Shown one piece after another: positions 40,588 to 53,589 of a DNA stretch of 64,000 bases (positions within the stretch are counted from its first letter, which is position 1; each line of letters begins with the position of its first letter). The DNA is from Atrichornis clamosus. Taxonomy: Eukaryota > Chordata > Aves > Passeriformes > Menuridae. Below the pieces are notes generated by a model. That model ran no database searches, was not told the DNA's origin, and was given only the letters and a program-made list of their open reading frames with translations. The translations under genes were made by a program, and so were the position numbers. The DNA lies in assembly GCA_013400975.1 (NCBI GenBank), contig WBMZ01009456.1, positions 49,924 to 113,923 on the forward strand, in the 5' to 3' direction.

Positions 40588-40824
40588 AGCCCCCTATTAA
40601 CTTATTCATTTAGATAATAAGACCTCCTCACACACTTGGAGGAGCAGTGTCACTAAATTCAGATGCAATGTATATCAAATGCATCGTAGTTGTCTAGCTG
40701 TGTCCTTGACAAACCTTTCCTTCTGATGGAGTACTCCCTTTATCCCTGCTTCCTTCCATTCCTTATAAATTTGGATGCATATGCAAATTCCCTTGTTTAG
40801 GAATGGCATTCTTTAGTTTAGTAC

Positions 40825-41302
40825 TCCCATTAAAACCAGACACAGCTTCCCCTCCCCGCTCCAATTGGGGGCACAAAAAGCAAAGATCCCATGTTGAGAT
40901 AAGAACAATTCACTGGAAACAGCAATGAGATAAGACAAGGAACAATAACAGCAACAATATTAATAATAAAAGTGTACAAAAGAGGGAGTGAATCACGTGC
41001 AAATAAACCCCAAGTGCTGACCACGAAGCTCCTGTGGAGCTCACTACCCAGCTACCGCCACGTGACCCCCACCGCTCCCTCCAGCCCCTCAGGACCAGCA
41101 CCACGCTCCCACTCCTCCAGCTGCTGACCGGTGCCACGCCGGCCTGACTGCTCCGTCCACCGCCCTTGCTCAGCCAGAAGGGATCCCTTCTTCCTGGAAG
41201 AGTCCCTTTCCCCTGCCCCTGACAATGATGTGAGGTCCTATAGAACAACCTCCAGGTCTTGAACATGCTACTGCAAAAATTAACCCTGTCCTGGACAGAA
41301 CC
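40825..41302 (-). mobile_element. Endogenous retrovirus LTR, second family
   Basis: A GC-rich minus-strand LTR of a second family common in birds. Read from 41302 it has 'ggttctgtccaggacagggt' at the start, then 'ggaggttgttctatagg', 'cttctggctgagcaagggc', 'ggcaccggtcagcagctgg', 'ggtagtgagctccacaggag', 'cccttttgtacacttttatt'-like U5 sequence, 'cttatctcattgctgtttcc' and 'ttgtgcccccaattgg' before fading near 40825. No internal retroviral sequence follows, so it is probably a solo LTR. The 118-codon minus-strand frame at 40910-41266 is a read-through of the LTR, not a gene. Edges are accurate to about 15 bp. Confidence 0.87.
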
Positions 41303-42039
41303 CGGATATCCATCTACTCCTATCTAAACATATTTGGATAGACAAAGCCTTTATTAACTCTGTTTCTTAATCATTACCAGTTTCAGAACATATTGTCTTT
41401 TCTCTGGCTATCATAACTCATTTATGTGCCAGAGAGAGTGAAATTAAAAATACATTCTGCCAAGACAGAAATATTCTTCTTTACTCCTAGATAAATCAAT
41501 ACATTAAATAATACACAGAGTTTTTAACTGATACTTTAATCTAATTAAATAAGGACTGTTCTTGTTTTATTATTTGATACTGTTTGACAAGTATTGTCTT
41601 ATTTTAACTATTCCTTGCAGAGACGATTCATTAAATTTGTTGCCGTATTATTATTTCTGTATGCTTGCATTTTTTTATTAAGGGTAGATCTAAATAAACC
41701 CAATAGGATAGGATGGGGAAAAAGGAATGAGAGGGAGTGGGCAAAATGGCACCTTGTTTCTTAAAATTTTCTATTTACATTTTTTCCTTTAAATATTACT
41801 TAGAAAAAGAAAATCTTTTTTTTTTCAGTATGACAATGAAATAGTGAAAAGTTAGGTGTTTTCACTTCATGCAGTAGACATATAGATGGAATATTTGACT
41901 CAAACAAAAACCATAATATGGTATTAATGATTTAGCAAGGAATGTGGTCATGAGCAGAGATGAATGAAGAATGAGTTGTAGTGGTTCTGCCGAAAATGCA
42001 TCATTAAGCATTAAGGCAGCATTTCTTCTTACTCTCTTT

Positions 42040-42330
42040 TATTTTAGGTGATAGTTCAAGAAGCTAATAGGTTACCCATATATCAACACTCTTTTACGGA
42101 TTCTTCCTCTCCCATTTCCTACAGCCTGTTAGATGTCTTTTCCCAATAACATGCATAGGTGCCTCGCTAATGAGAAACACTCAGCTGATGGGAGAAAGCA
42201 CACCCTGACAGATGCCATTTCTTCATGGCCTCTTTCTGCACCAAATAGTGCTTGCTCTGTAATTGCTCTGCAGTTTTATAGAGGGGCTTGCTGGGGGCTG
42301 GAAATCACATCAAAGAATTAACCCTCTGCA
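42040..42330. other. Possible conserved non-coding element
   Basis: Unique, repeat-free sequence of balanced composition with clustered regulatory-type words, including an ATCAAAG (TCF/LEF-like) motif at about 42311. The 62-codon frame at 42133-42321 is not convincing as coding. The call rests on sequence texture only. No alignment was available. Confidence 0.22.
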
Positions 42331-42559
42331 TTCACCCAGTTTTCAGTCCTTTCTATAATTCAGCTTCTGGATGCTGTTAGAGCCTAGGTATGGAGTTAGA
42401 TGTCTCCCTTGGCCCACCCAGGATGGCAGCTTTGTTTTAGTGGTCTTAGTGCTCTTGGTGCAGAATAGGAACACAAGCAAATGCAAGTTGCAGACAGCCC
42501 TGCATAAAAAAAATCTTCTCTATTTCTCAAAATGAGAGCATAAACCCAAAAGACAAGTT

Positions 42560-43760
42560 AGCCCTGACTGCAGAATCTATTCACGAGGCGAATTCCCAAA
42601 AACAAGTATGAAAATTAATCAAGGTTCTGAAGGCACCTAATATCACTGTAGTCACTGAAAATGATTTTTATTGTCCCTAATGAGCATTTTATAGATACTC
42701 ATATTTGAGCAGCGCCTGAATCTTTCAAAATAAGAACCAGTGTTTTCCCTGGAGAAGAAGCATATTGCTGAATGCAATCTGTCAGCACATCGGGGCTTCT
42801 CAGACTCCTACCCTGTAGTAACAGATGATCAAGTCCTCTTCTATGTTTCATGAATTGAAGGTGTAAATCAATTTAGCCATTAAATAAGTCAACATCCCTC
42901 TTATCTATCAGTTACTTTGATTTTATAGATAAAGGTATAACTTCTATTGAAAGTAATTAAAAAGGAATAATTTATTTCACAATGTAGTTTCTATCACAGT
43001 CTGCTTCAAGCCTAAAATGAGGGCAACCACTAACAGTAATTTTTGCTTTTCTAATCTATTCTCTCAAGAGAGGAATATGATTTCACTTTGATTTTTATTT
43101 CCATAACAAGAACTGTGAAGTTTTTCATATCGTTAAATATAGCTAGTCCTGAAGAAAGTCTGGGAACCTGATCCTCTCCAGCTACTAACATGGAAATAGT
43201 AAATTGCAGACGGCCTTCTCCTTTGGCTGTTTTAATGATGAAGAATCAAAAGAAGTTCCCTTGGAGCTCCTTCAAAATAATATTCATTTTATTTAAAAGG
43301 ATGCTTCCATTGAATGGCAAAGATTAGAAATAGAATTGAATGCACTTCATTCTAGCAACACTAATACTAATCTCCTAATCTTCATCTTTTTCTCCCCTTT
43401 CTATAAACCATTTATTGTCTGATTATTATTCTCGCATTGCAGCAGCATTTTAAATTATATAAATACAGCATGCTATTTATCCACAACATGTCTGTGAATT
43501 TCTTTTGCTAGTCAATCATAAGACAGGAGTTTAAGGTAGAGCTTTGTCTTCACTGGTACATCATCACTCAATGCTCCCAGGCTATTCTAGGCAAGAATCA
43601 TATAGACATATATTTTAAGATGCTCAAATTTGAGCATGTGTTTCATTTCTGTCCTGCAATGATTCTTGCTGCCTTCAAAAAAGTTTAACAGGTAGAAAAT
43701 ATTTTATACCTGTATGGTGAAACAGCATTATATTTCTGTAAGGCAGTAACATTTGAAGCA
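42560..43760. other. Possible conserved non-coding block
   Basis: About 1.2 kb of unique AT-rich DNA with many homeodomain-type TAAT/ATTA cores and no transposon sequence. It contains an 18-bp perfect palindrome at 43620-43637. The texture resembles developmental enhancers in gene deserts. This is inference, not demonstrated conservation. Confidence 0.22.
43620..43637. repeat. 18-bp perfect palindrome
   Basis: ATGCTCAAATTTGAGCAT is exactly self-complementary, with no loop. It could be a dimeric protein-binding site or chance. The flanking bases do not extend the symmetry. Confidence 0.9.
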
Positions 43761-46559
43761 CCTGGTTTTTTAACTTTGTTTATTGAATCTTCTGCTTTTG
43801 ATTCTGGGCAGACACTTCAGGCACCAATGCAGTTCCTGCTTCATTTTGCTGTGGAATTAAGCTACTGAGCTTTGTGCTACTCTTTGGCTGGCCTAAACAT
43901 CAATTTACCTATTCTGTAGTAAATCACCATTTTTTTTACCCTCCTTAAAAATGCCCAGACAAGCACATTGACACCTAATTTGATACATGTTATGATTTGA
44001 ATTGAGGAAGTGTATTGGGAAGACAGTTCATCCCATAAGCATTAAGGCAGTTGTCAGGTCACTGGAAGGATGTGTGAGCACCCGCTGAGTCAAGCCAGCT
44101 TGGAGGGAGGATCAGCAGCATCCAGCAGTGTACAGTGCTGCGTGTGGGCAGCTTCCACACAATCAATTAGATACCCAGGGAGAGGAAGGGTTCAGTTCTT
44201 AAACTAGCAGCTTTTCCTTCCTTACATGTTTAATCTCTGCCACGCAAACTCAACTCCTTAAGTATAGCATGTGACATGGGGTTTATCCATATACTTCACA
44301 GAAGCAAGGCTTACAACTCCAGTTCTTAGCCCAAAGAATAAAAAATAAAAGGACACACAGAAGACCCCCTGGTACATGACAGTATCCTTTTGAGTAAAAA
44401 CAGCCTTTCGCATTTTCAGAAGCCTCAAGGTAAAAACAAACTATCCTGCCCTTGAAAGCGTAAATGTGGAAAAGCAGGCTACAACTTCCTCAGACCTCGC
44501 GGTGTAGATGCCTCCTGATAAATCTTCATCTGGAAGGATATTCCTGGGTTATGTAAGCCTTTATAGTGTGGAGAGCTAGTCTTTCTACATGTTGGGGTAC
44601 TTTCATTTTGTGAGGGAACTGTATCAGGAAAAAAAAGTACTAGATCTTGAAATCAATTGATTAATACGTACTTTTCCTCCTGACATAAAATTTGAAATAC
44701 GATATTACTGAGGAATAGTCTCCCTTAATGCAAACAAGTCTGCTGGTATTATCTTGTGCCTTCAGCTCTCTCTTAAATCCTGAAGATTCTTCCTTGTTCC
44801 CTGTAGAATGGATTTGTTGGCAAAAGAGAACCAGCAGTGTCAACCACCTAAAAATTATACACAATTTTTCACCTGGCTGGGCCTGCACCTTCCGCTGCTC
44901 ACTAATTGATACTTAGGAAAATGCTGTTCTGCTTTCTGCCTGTCTTTCACGAACAGGCAGTTGGAGTTTAAAATAAATCCTGTTAAGTTCCAGGAGTGGA
45001 TGATTGCTTTCTCATTTTTCGCTCTGTATATGCTGGTGGTCACTCAATTTATTCTGTCCTTTATTCTTTCTGTTTTCAATGTCTTTCCACTTATTTTCCT
45101 CCCACCTCCTAGTGGGAATTTCCACTTGCTGGCTGGAATTCAGTAGAAACAATAAACCCAAAACCTCCAGCAAAAGATTTTTGCCTAAGTGCATGATTAC
45201 AAATATTGGAGCTGTGCCCAGACAAAACCCTGCCCATGCTGTTCTGTCCCTCCCTGTGAGAATGGAGTGGTTAGACGTGTTGGTGGCAGTGTTCACCCTA
45301 CCCCTGATTCCCAAGACACCTTCCTGGAGGGATCCAGCAGCTCCTGAGAAAAGCAGTGGTTGAAGATGATCTAGTGATTCTGTGCAGGTGCCGATGCACA
45401 CAGATGTGTCTAGAGACAAACATGGTTTATTGGCCTGTTTTAATATGATGCACTATCTGTATGATGCCATAAACATGCACAAATCTTCTGCTTGTCCTTA
45501 GGAATGAGACATGGAACCTCTAGATCTGTTGTTTAGCCTTTATGACTTACTCTGATAGCAGCTATGTTGGTTGCACCCAAGATTATATTTCATACAACTG
45601 GTGGAATGACCACTTTGAGATGATAAATCTGAAATTCAAATGCTTTCAGAAAGGTGGGTGATAGGGCTCCTTGAGGGATGTGGTGGATGTCCACCTTTGG
45701 AATGTGGGTGAGAGGCAAGGAGGAGGTAGAAAAGAGGTACAGCACAGTATAAATTACAAACTGAATGCAATGAAAATCCTTGAGGAAGGGAAAAGTCAGA
45801 ACAAAGCAGAATGCAACTGAATAATGCACCATAACTCATTCTGATTCTTTGGACTAAAAGTAAACAGACTTGAAATATCTTTTAACCTGTAAAGATTCAC
45901 TTCTATATAAGTGACCAAGAAAAAATAAACCAGATTAAATGTACTTTAGATGGACTGTGACTGTAGAGGTTGGAAATTAAAGCTTCCTCTGCTAAGGGCA
46001 GCAGCATTTTACAGGTGCAGAACGGGAAAACCGTGCATCACAGACCCTATAGCCAAAGTAGCTGGGAGTCTACTCTGGGGAAAAGTGCTCATATTGTTCT
46101 TTTCAAGCACCTCAGTCCTAATGGTATCCAGAGAGACTAGCCCGTAGAGTGAAGAAAGTGCAACAAATGCAGCTCTGAGTGTTCACTGTCCCAGGAAGGC
46201 AAGAAGAATAAGACCTCTTCTCCACCCTATCTGAGTTAATATTTGTGTCTGGGCTATCAGCAGTAAAAGAAAATTAAAGCAAGTACTCTTTGAGAACGTG
46301 ACGAATCAAAATACATAGAGTACCCAGGATGAATTTCAACAACAGGGTTAGGTTTGCAGATGTTCTAGTTTGAGGTGGATTATTTTAGCTCCTGAAAAAT
46401 AGGGTTACGCTTAGTATTACCTTTCTCTTACATTGCAAAATCTGCTATTTGAGGGGCAGAAGGAAAGAAGAGGCATTAGAAGCTATTTACATAGTGAAAA
46501 AATAGAAGAGACATGACATAAGAAGGAACGTGCACCACACTGAGCTCTCAAAACGTATT

Positions 46560-47000
46560 CTTTGAAATTGCGGCTGTGTGTGGTTATATCATCTTGGCAG
46601 CTGAAGTAATACTCTGTGCAATTACCCATATTAGGGAAACAGTAAAAAATAGGAATGGCTCTGTTTATATCTTCATTTTAATACACTGAGTGGTCGACAG
46701 CCACAGCTCGATCAGCCGCTGGGTTTCAAGGATCACTCCAGACATTCTGATCATGCAATATTCCAAAAAGCTTGATCTGTTTCCAGCTAGTGGGAGTTGC
46801 TGTGTTTAAATCCAAACATGACTATCAGTTCTCTGGCTAACCTTTTATGGGTACAAGACTGTTTATAAAAAACCCTCTGTGCAGTTTTTTTATCATATTA
46901 TGATCCCATAGACTGGAGAGTGGATGAGGGGAAAGAGCTGCTGTTAGTATTAATAATGGTAAAACGTTTTTTATGGGAGATCACCTCATTTGAATAGTGT
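46560..47000. other. Possible conserved non-coding block
   Basis: Repeat-free sequence with balanced composition around 46690-46800, including a few CpGs that are otherwise rare in the window (gtcgac, ctcgatc and gccgct). No open frame of interest crosses it. Suggested as a candidate enhancer from texture only. Confidence 0.22.
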
Positions 47001-50000
47001 ATTTAAAGTTGAAAAACACATGTAAACCCTCCTACCTTGAAATATATTTTATCTGTTTCATGCTTCCTAGTTCTGTCAAGTAACAAGAAAAAAAGTGGAA
47101 TGAAACTCAGTCCTCTGTGGTGTATCTGTACTGACGTGATGGATATACAGATTTATAGATGTTTATATTTTCAGATTGCTAGGTTGGATGCACCAGGCAA
47201 TTGTGGTGTAAGAAGCAGGAGGTAGAAGAATGAGGATAAGCAGCATTTACTGATGTGTTTCACCCACAGAAGTAACATAGAGTAACTCTAACATAAGATT
47301 TCCCAAATCAAGCTAAGAAGGTAATGTGTCTGTAATGTGAGCTGAAGAAAAATTTGTGACAAAAATTTTAAGTCATCTTCATGAGTATGGCTGACTTTTA
47401 TATAGTTCACAGATCTTCCTTCTGAAGAGTATCTCTGAAAGCCAGTAAGACACATCCATCCCAGAAGCCCTGAGTTTAAGGCTTAAATGACAATAATTAC
47501 TGTTTATGTATGTTTTAAGTACACACATCAGCTACAGAGTGAAACACAAAGAGCAGTGTGCTACCTATTGCAAATTAAAAAGAGAACATACTCCTCAAAC
47601 ACTCCCTCTTGCATGATGTCATTCCTAAGTGCTCTTCCAGTTGTGTGGTGTGGGGGGAAGGGGTGTGTATCTGTTCAAAGTTACTACCTATTGGTGGGGT
47701 TTTTTAGCCCTGAGGATATAGTGAGAAATAATCATCCATTCTAAGATTTGGCGAAATGAAGATCTCTCACTCTCACAGCATGGAACTGATGCAATTCCCA
47801 GAACAACCAGCTGTGAACTGGGAATGGACCATTTCATTTTGATAGTGTCAGTCAGAGGACAGGAAATCTTTTGGATGTTTTGAAAAATCCTCATGAAGTC
47901 TCTTTCTAGGCAAGAGCACAAAGCAAACATAAAGCAAAACTCAGGAATATACAGAAGAAGACTTAAGCTTGGACTTTATAAAAAGTTATTTAAAATTCCT
48001 TATTTCTTAAGGGAGACTGAAAATCTGCTATAAACATGATGGATGAAGAGGAGATAAACTCATCTTCAAACCAGTCAGTTCCAAATGGGTTCACTGATGT
48101 TTGAACTAAGCACTAAAGTTTCCTCAAAGGAGATTTACCTTGATGGTGTTTCTCTGTGTCTGCATTGTTTAGGAACATTTCACAACCAAAATGCCTGACA
48201 GGAATCTACTTCACTATCTCAAGTCACAAGCCTGGCTTGTGCCAGATATTCTTAAAGATAACATATGCCTTAGTTTCACTCCTCTCCAAATCCCATGACA
48301 AAAAATAATAAATGTTACCTTGATAGTAAATGTAAAAATCTTATAGCCAGCTTCTTTTATCTAAAGTAAGCTATTCTCTGAGGTGGTGGGCACAATTTTC
48401 ATGGTTACAAAGACCTCCAAGATCCTTGTTGTAAAAGGATTGGAAGCTTGTTTTGTCCTCCCATTGCTCCATGTTCCGTAAAGTTTCAACAAAAGCAAGT
48501 GCTGATATTCTCTGTCACAGCCGCCTTCTCAGTAATTTGGAAGAAGTGTTTTCTATTTCTCCAGAGAAAATGCTTCAGTCTCAAAAGCTGTTTATTTTGC
48601 CTTTTGCTTCCTTCAGAAGGAAATAAAAATCTGTGAGATAAAATGAGTTGCAAATGTAATTGCAATAAATACATCAAAATAAATAAATAGCAGATATTTT
48701 CCATTTACGCTTTAAAGGAAACAACTTTACTAGGGCTCCATGACCTAGTAAAAAGCACATAAAAAAACTAAGCCCGCAGCAGTCTATTTAAAAAAAAAAA
48801 AAAAGGCATTTGGTAGCATCTGAAAAAAGAGCAGTTTACTCACTTAATTTAAACTCACAAAAAAACCCTGTTGCCTGTTTTATTGCTCCTAGAGCATTTT
48901 AAGACCCCTAATTACAGTGAAGCCCGTAAGAGCCCATTTCCTTTATACTTCTGTTAAGGAAAAGGTGGGGACTGAGAGCACAATTTTAGAAGCACGTGGT
49001 TAGGCTGTACTGTTGGCAAATATCAGAAGGAAAGAATAGTTTCTGACAGGCCATAAACCCACTAAAATGACGGTGAGGTTTTCCAAGAGTATGAAAGCTG
49101 TACTGATGGGTGACAGTCCAGATACTCTGGGATACCATCCTAACGGGATGGAAAATGTAAATTAAAAACCTGTCACATGCAAAAAGACAACCTAAAGTGA
49201 TCAGTCAGGAAAGACGTTTCAGAGCAGTCCTCACAAAGGTGACACTGAAAAGTTTCACTGTGTAAAAGCTTTCCTCTCACTGCTTGAAATGTTGGTGGTT
49301 TCCATAGCATGATTATTTCTGTAATTGCTTTGTGTACCTAGAACTAATTTACCTTCATAGCATATTGACCTTGTACCACTTTAAACTTTGCACAGCTATT
49401 AACAGATTATGCCACCACTTTGTAAATCGGTTTTCTGCTAGATTTTTCTCTTCCAAGAAGGCTTTTGTTTTTCACTATTTGCCCCTCAAGGTATTTCTCT
49501 TTATTCATCCCTCTGTTCAAATATACTAAGGGCCTGTCAGATTGGCTTTTGTTTTTACTGCCTAAAAACAGGTATTAGAAGGATAGTAAATCCAATGCAA
49601 CAGTAACATTCATGACCAATTTTCATTCAAAGCAGAATGTATTTTCCAATTGCTGAACATCAGTTTGAAGGCTGCAGAAGTATGTTAAAATCTGAACACT
49701 CTGGAGACAAATGTCAGTACCAGAACTTGTCTCCTTAGCAAAAGTAAACCTGCACTTTTAAAATCTTCTCCAAAGTTTTGACTTTTCACTTTTCCTTATT
49801 TTCTCATGCTGCTTTTTCCCCTCCTTGAAAAAAAAAATCCCAAAATTAAATGCAAGCCCTTCTTCTGCCTCACATCCTTACTGGTCATCCCAGCTCCCAC
49901 TGCCACCCTAACACAACCATCTGTAGGTCCTAGCAAAAGTGAAGAAAGTCTTTTTTGAGTCCAATTTTATCTTGGATCAGTACTTCACTCTTTTTCTTTT

Positions 50001-50017
50001 ATTTTCTTTTCTTTTAG

Positions 50018-50080
50018 TTAGATCCATAATCAGAAATTATGAAACTGAAGAGGAAATGCGGGAGTTTAAAAGCATGAGTG
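50018..50080 (+). other. Weak 63-nt exon candidate
   Basis: A long, nearly pure pyrimidine tract (about 49986-50015) ends in AG at 50016-50017. It is followed by an open, acidic segment encoding RNYETEEEMREFKSMS and a possible donor gtgaag at 50081. As framed, it starts and ends in phase 1. The acceptor is strong, the donor is mediocre and the protein is not recognised. It may be only a pyrimidine tract beside a chance open frame. Confidence 0.2.
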
Positions 50081-51329
50081 GTGAAGAAAGATTCTTTCCT
50101 GTTCCCATCTTCCTAATCAAAGAAATATTCATTAAAATACAGATTCCACCTTTTTTTTCAACTAAACCAATATATTGAAAAGCTGATGTTATATAAAATT
50201 ATGTGTTTGAGATAACATTTTGGATTGGATGCTTCAGAGAATAAAAATCAGAAGAGTTAAAAATACGAGTAAAATAATCTCAGCATAAACTGATTTATGG
50301 TCAGCACGTACTTTTTTGTTGAGTTGACATTGGTCAACTTGATCCTTTGCTATTTACTGCCCTACTATCTCAAAAGGATGTAAACGTCAAAAGTTATAAA
50401 ACTGTGGTATCAAGATACATTTTTAAGACACAATATTTGCCTGATACCTCAAAAGAATGAAGAAACACTGAGATGTTTGTGAAAGAACTGTTTCATGTTG
50501 CAATAGTAGAATGTTAGAAACAGGATACAGCGTGGATTATTTAACAGTTGCCAAATAAAATGATTAAAAATATATTCAGCTGAAGACAGTTCTAGTTCAA
50601 GTTTCTAAATGTATTTTTCCTTGCTTTTAGCTTCTCACATGTGACATGTCTTTGGGCCAACAAGAGATTTCAGTGAAAATGAGAGTTCGTCTTAAATGGT
50701 GTGAAATATGAGATGAAGATATCTTGTATCAGTGGGTAATGCTCACTGTAAAAATATGAGCTATAAAATTTAATCTTAAATTGCTTTATACTGCTAATGT
50801 TTAAGCCAATTCATTACAGCTGCACGGTTCTGGCACAGAACACCTTGCTACTCAGAGCCATTAACTCCTCGCTGCCTGTGTCACACACCCAGCAGTGACG
50901 TGGATCGACCAGCCCGACACAGGACAGGGGCTACAAGAGTGCAGAGCTCTATTTGCTCCCATCAAAGCCAACACTTCTACGAGGTCCTACTTAGTCAAAT
51001 TGAAGAAGAAACTCTGTGGTTTGCATCATGGATTATTCACTTTCTGTATATAATTATATAATTAATCTGTATATAATCTATCATTAGAAAAGACAGGGAC
51101 TAGTACAGGAAATCTCAAACACCAAAGGGTCTCACCAGAGAACAGATGATGACAGGTTGTCCTGAACCAGCAGCTGTACTGGAATGAAATCAATAGCTCA
51201 GTTCTCCAAATTTTCTTTGAGGATCAATCTTATTTAATGATGTTACAGCTACACTTGGTATACAAAATTGTTGAATACTAATTGCATTTCTTCATAATGC
51301 AATGTTGAACTGAATCAATAACATCAAGA

Positions 51330-51352
51330 CACACACATATATATATATATCA
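51330..51352. repeat. (AC)n(AT)n microsatellite
   Basis: Four AC units followed by about eight AT units. A compound dinucleotide repeat likely to vary in length between individuals. Confidence 0.95.
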
Positions 51353-51599
51353 TGGGGGGAAAAGGGATGGCACTGAGGATGTGCCACAGGTATAAAATGA
51401 AATTACATGTTACATGGTACTACCAATAATTATTTTCTATTCTCTTTTCTAATGCCACAGAAAAATATAACACAGGGACACAGGGATAAATTCAGCCACC
51501 CTGTATAACACGGATTTTTAGGTACTGTGTAACATGGTCAGGCAAAAGACAAATATAATCCAAGTATCTATTACATAAGGCATTTCCAGCAGAAACTGC

Positions 51600-51865
51600 C
51601 AAATAGCAGTGCAGCTATTTAAGGCACTGGTGAAACCTCAGCTTTTAATTTTACTCCATTTAACAATGACGAAAAAAAAAATTGGGTCAAATATAGGGAA
51701 GGACTGCTGGAGTGATCAAAGGAATACATCAAAACAACATCTTAAAACAAGAACGTTTCTGGCCTTGGCTTTTCAATCTAGCAAAATGCCAGAGAAGGGT
51801 AAATTGACCTACAAATATCCCAAGAGAAAAACAATAGAAATAAGAGGTATTTATTTGTATTAAAG
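51600..51865 (+). mobile_element. Old diverged CR1-like LINE fragment
   Basis: It opens with 'ttaaggcactggtgaaacct', a conserved point near the end of the CR1 reverse-transcriptase ORF. It continues with a block resembling 'agtgatcaaaggaa', a 'cttggcttttcaatctagc' block and a 'acctacaaatatcccaagag' block, in the order seen in CR1. Identity is low, so this is an old subfamily. The 84-codon frame at 51609-51863 is the degenerate LINE read through, not a host gene. Confidence 0.6.
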
Positions 51866-53589
51866 GAAATAACTGTGTCTAAACAGGTAAGCGCAAATGT
51901 ACTGTGGTCAATTTTAATATGGAAGACATTTTCCAGTTTTTAGGAATGGAAACAATGATAGTTAACTAGCTGCACCTCCCAAACTCCCAGTTCTGTGTGT
52001 GATAAATGGGGAGGATCTAACTGATGATTTGTACCTTTCCATAGAATGAGCATTTGGAATTAATTGATGAGATTTTTTTTTTTTTTTTAATGATGGGACA
52101 TGGTAAAAATCTTGAAAACTTCAATGCCACAAAATAGTTAATTAAACCTCCAGACCAAGGCTGTTATTCACAGTTGTAAATGTTATGATGAGGTAATGCT
52201 ATCATTGATACTCTCCAGTTTAAACATCAATAAATCTTCTCAATCACGTGGTGGTGACCTATCACACAGAAGAATGAGGATATCAGAGATACTCTGGTAT
52301 GATTTTCTCGTACCTCAAAAACTTTACGTTACTAATAAATTATTTTAGCTGAAGCATATTCTGATGTTACTGCTTGCAATTAACTCCTGCTTCTTTGAAA
52401 CAAACCCCTTCCTTTTGTGATGAACCAATTTCAGATCTCTGAGAAGTTCTTTTGTTCTTACACCCATTTCTACCCTCCTCATGCTACGTATGAGCAGTAA
52501 AAACACTTTGAAGATTTGGCTCCCTGTTATCATTTAATTCATCCCAAATATAGTCCCACTCAGCCAGAAAGGCTGCATTTTGCACCACTCTCAGTAAATG
52601 GCGGTGGAAGAATAAATGGAGCCCTTCCGTTTTACTAGTTTCAGTTCACAACTTCAGAGTGAGGTAGATCAGAATTTCAGAAATACAGATAAGTATTCTG
52701 CTCCTTTGTTTGGACTTACAAGTTCTGAAGATCTGGTTTTGATTCATGGATCAGCTCTCTAATAAAAAACTTGCCACAGCTCAAATGAATAGAAAAGTAG
52801 CAATCATTAGTTAGGAGAGGGAAGAGATAAATAGAAATAGAGAAGGAATTACACCAGAAAATGTATTTTAGTATCTAAGAATATTTAGCATTTTATTACC
52901 GTCATTCCAAGGAGACCTTGCTTCTTCATCTTTTGATTCCTCTAAGGAGTTACAGATTGTCTACAGTTTTCCAGTGCCCCTGCCTATTGTCTAATAATGA
53001 CCAGTTCACTGAAATGTTAAAAACCCTACAGCCTTTGTAACTCATCCCGATGAGCTACAGCATCCTTGATCCTGTGCCTATTATTCTGCCCTTTCATTAC
53101 AGTATTACTAGTCATTGAAGCTTTTTTTAATGAACTAAAGAATTCAGTCTGCAGGAGCACTGTACTATGGTTCATAATTGAGATGCTCTCCCATACTTTA
53201 CATTTTGATCATGCTCAGCTACACAAGGGCAATAGTCAAGTTAGCTTAATAATAGCCAGAAGAAATGCCTCTAATCCAATTGGTCACAAGGCACATATCA
53301 CCAAAAACAATTTCTTTATAATTAAAAGGTGCTCACGGGCACAGTGAAAGCTTGGAAGTTGCCCAGGGATTTTGGGGGAAGTGTGTGGATTTTTTTTCCC
53401 ATAGACAGCAACCACACTGAAGCAATTTCTGAAACACACTGATAAGCTTTGCCTTTGAATTTACATTAAAGAGCTCAATAGTTGCTACCTGTGAGAACAG
53501 CTCATGCTTCTAAACTGACTAGTGTCCTGTAGAGATTAAGGACACAAGGCCTCCAGGAGATTAGCACATCACTTGGTTTAAGTGACATC

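Larger units (their letters stand above)
41303..51599. other. Unique sequence with possible conserved blocks
   Basis: No gene is supported. The longest open frames, at 45004-45419, overlap on opposite strands inside a GC-richer patch (45140-45420) and resemble nothing I know. Simple sequence includes a 15-base A run at 48790-48804 and an AC/AT microsatellite at 51330-51352. Blocks that look like vertebrate non-coding conserved DNA are listed separately. Confidence 0.5.

Noticed and set aside
40319..40600. 93-codon plus-strand open frame
   Set aside because: It is the antisense of a truncated LTR U3 region.
40910..41266. 118-codon minus-strand open frame, basic and Trp/Gly-rich
   Set aside because: It lies wholly inside an endogenous-retrovirus LTR, which is non-coding regulatory DNA.
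45004..45419. Overlapping 119- and 135-codon frames taken as possible genes
   Set aside because: Opposite strands, no recognised domain, no splice-flanked structure. Reported only as a compositional oddity.
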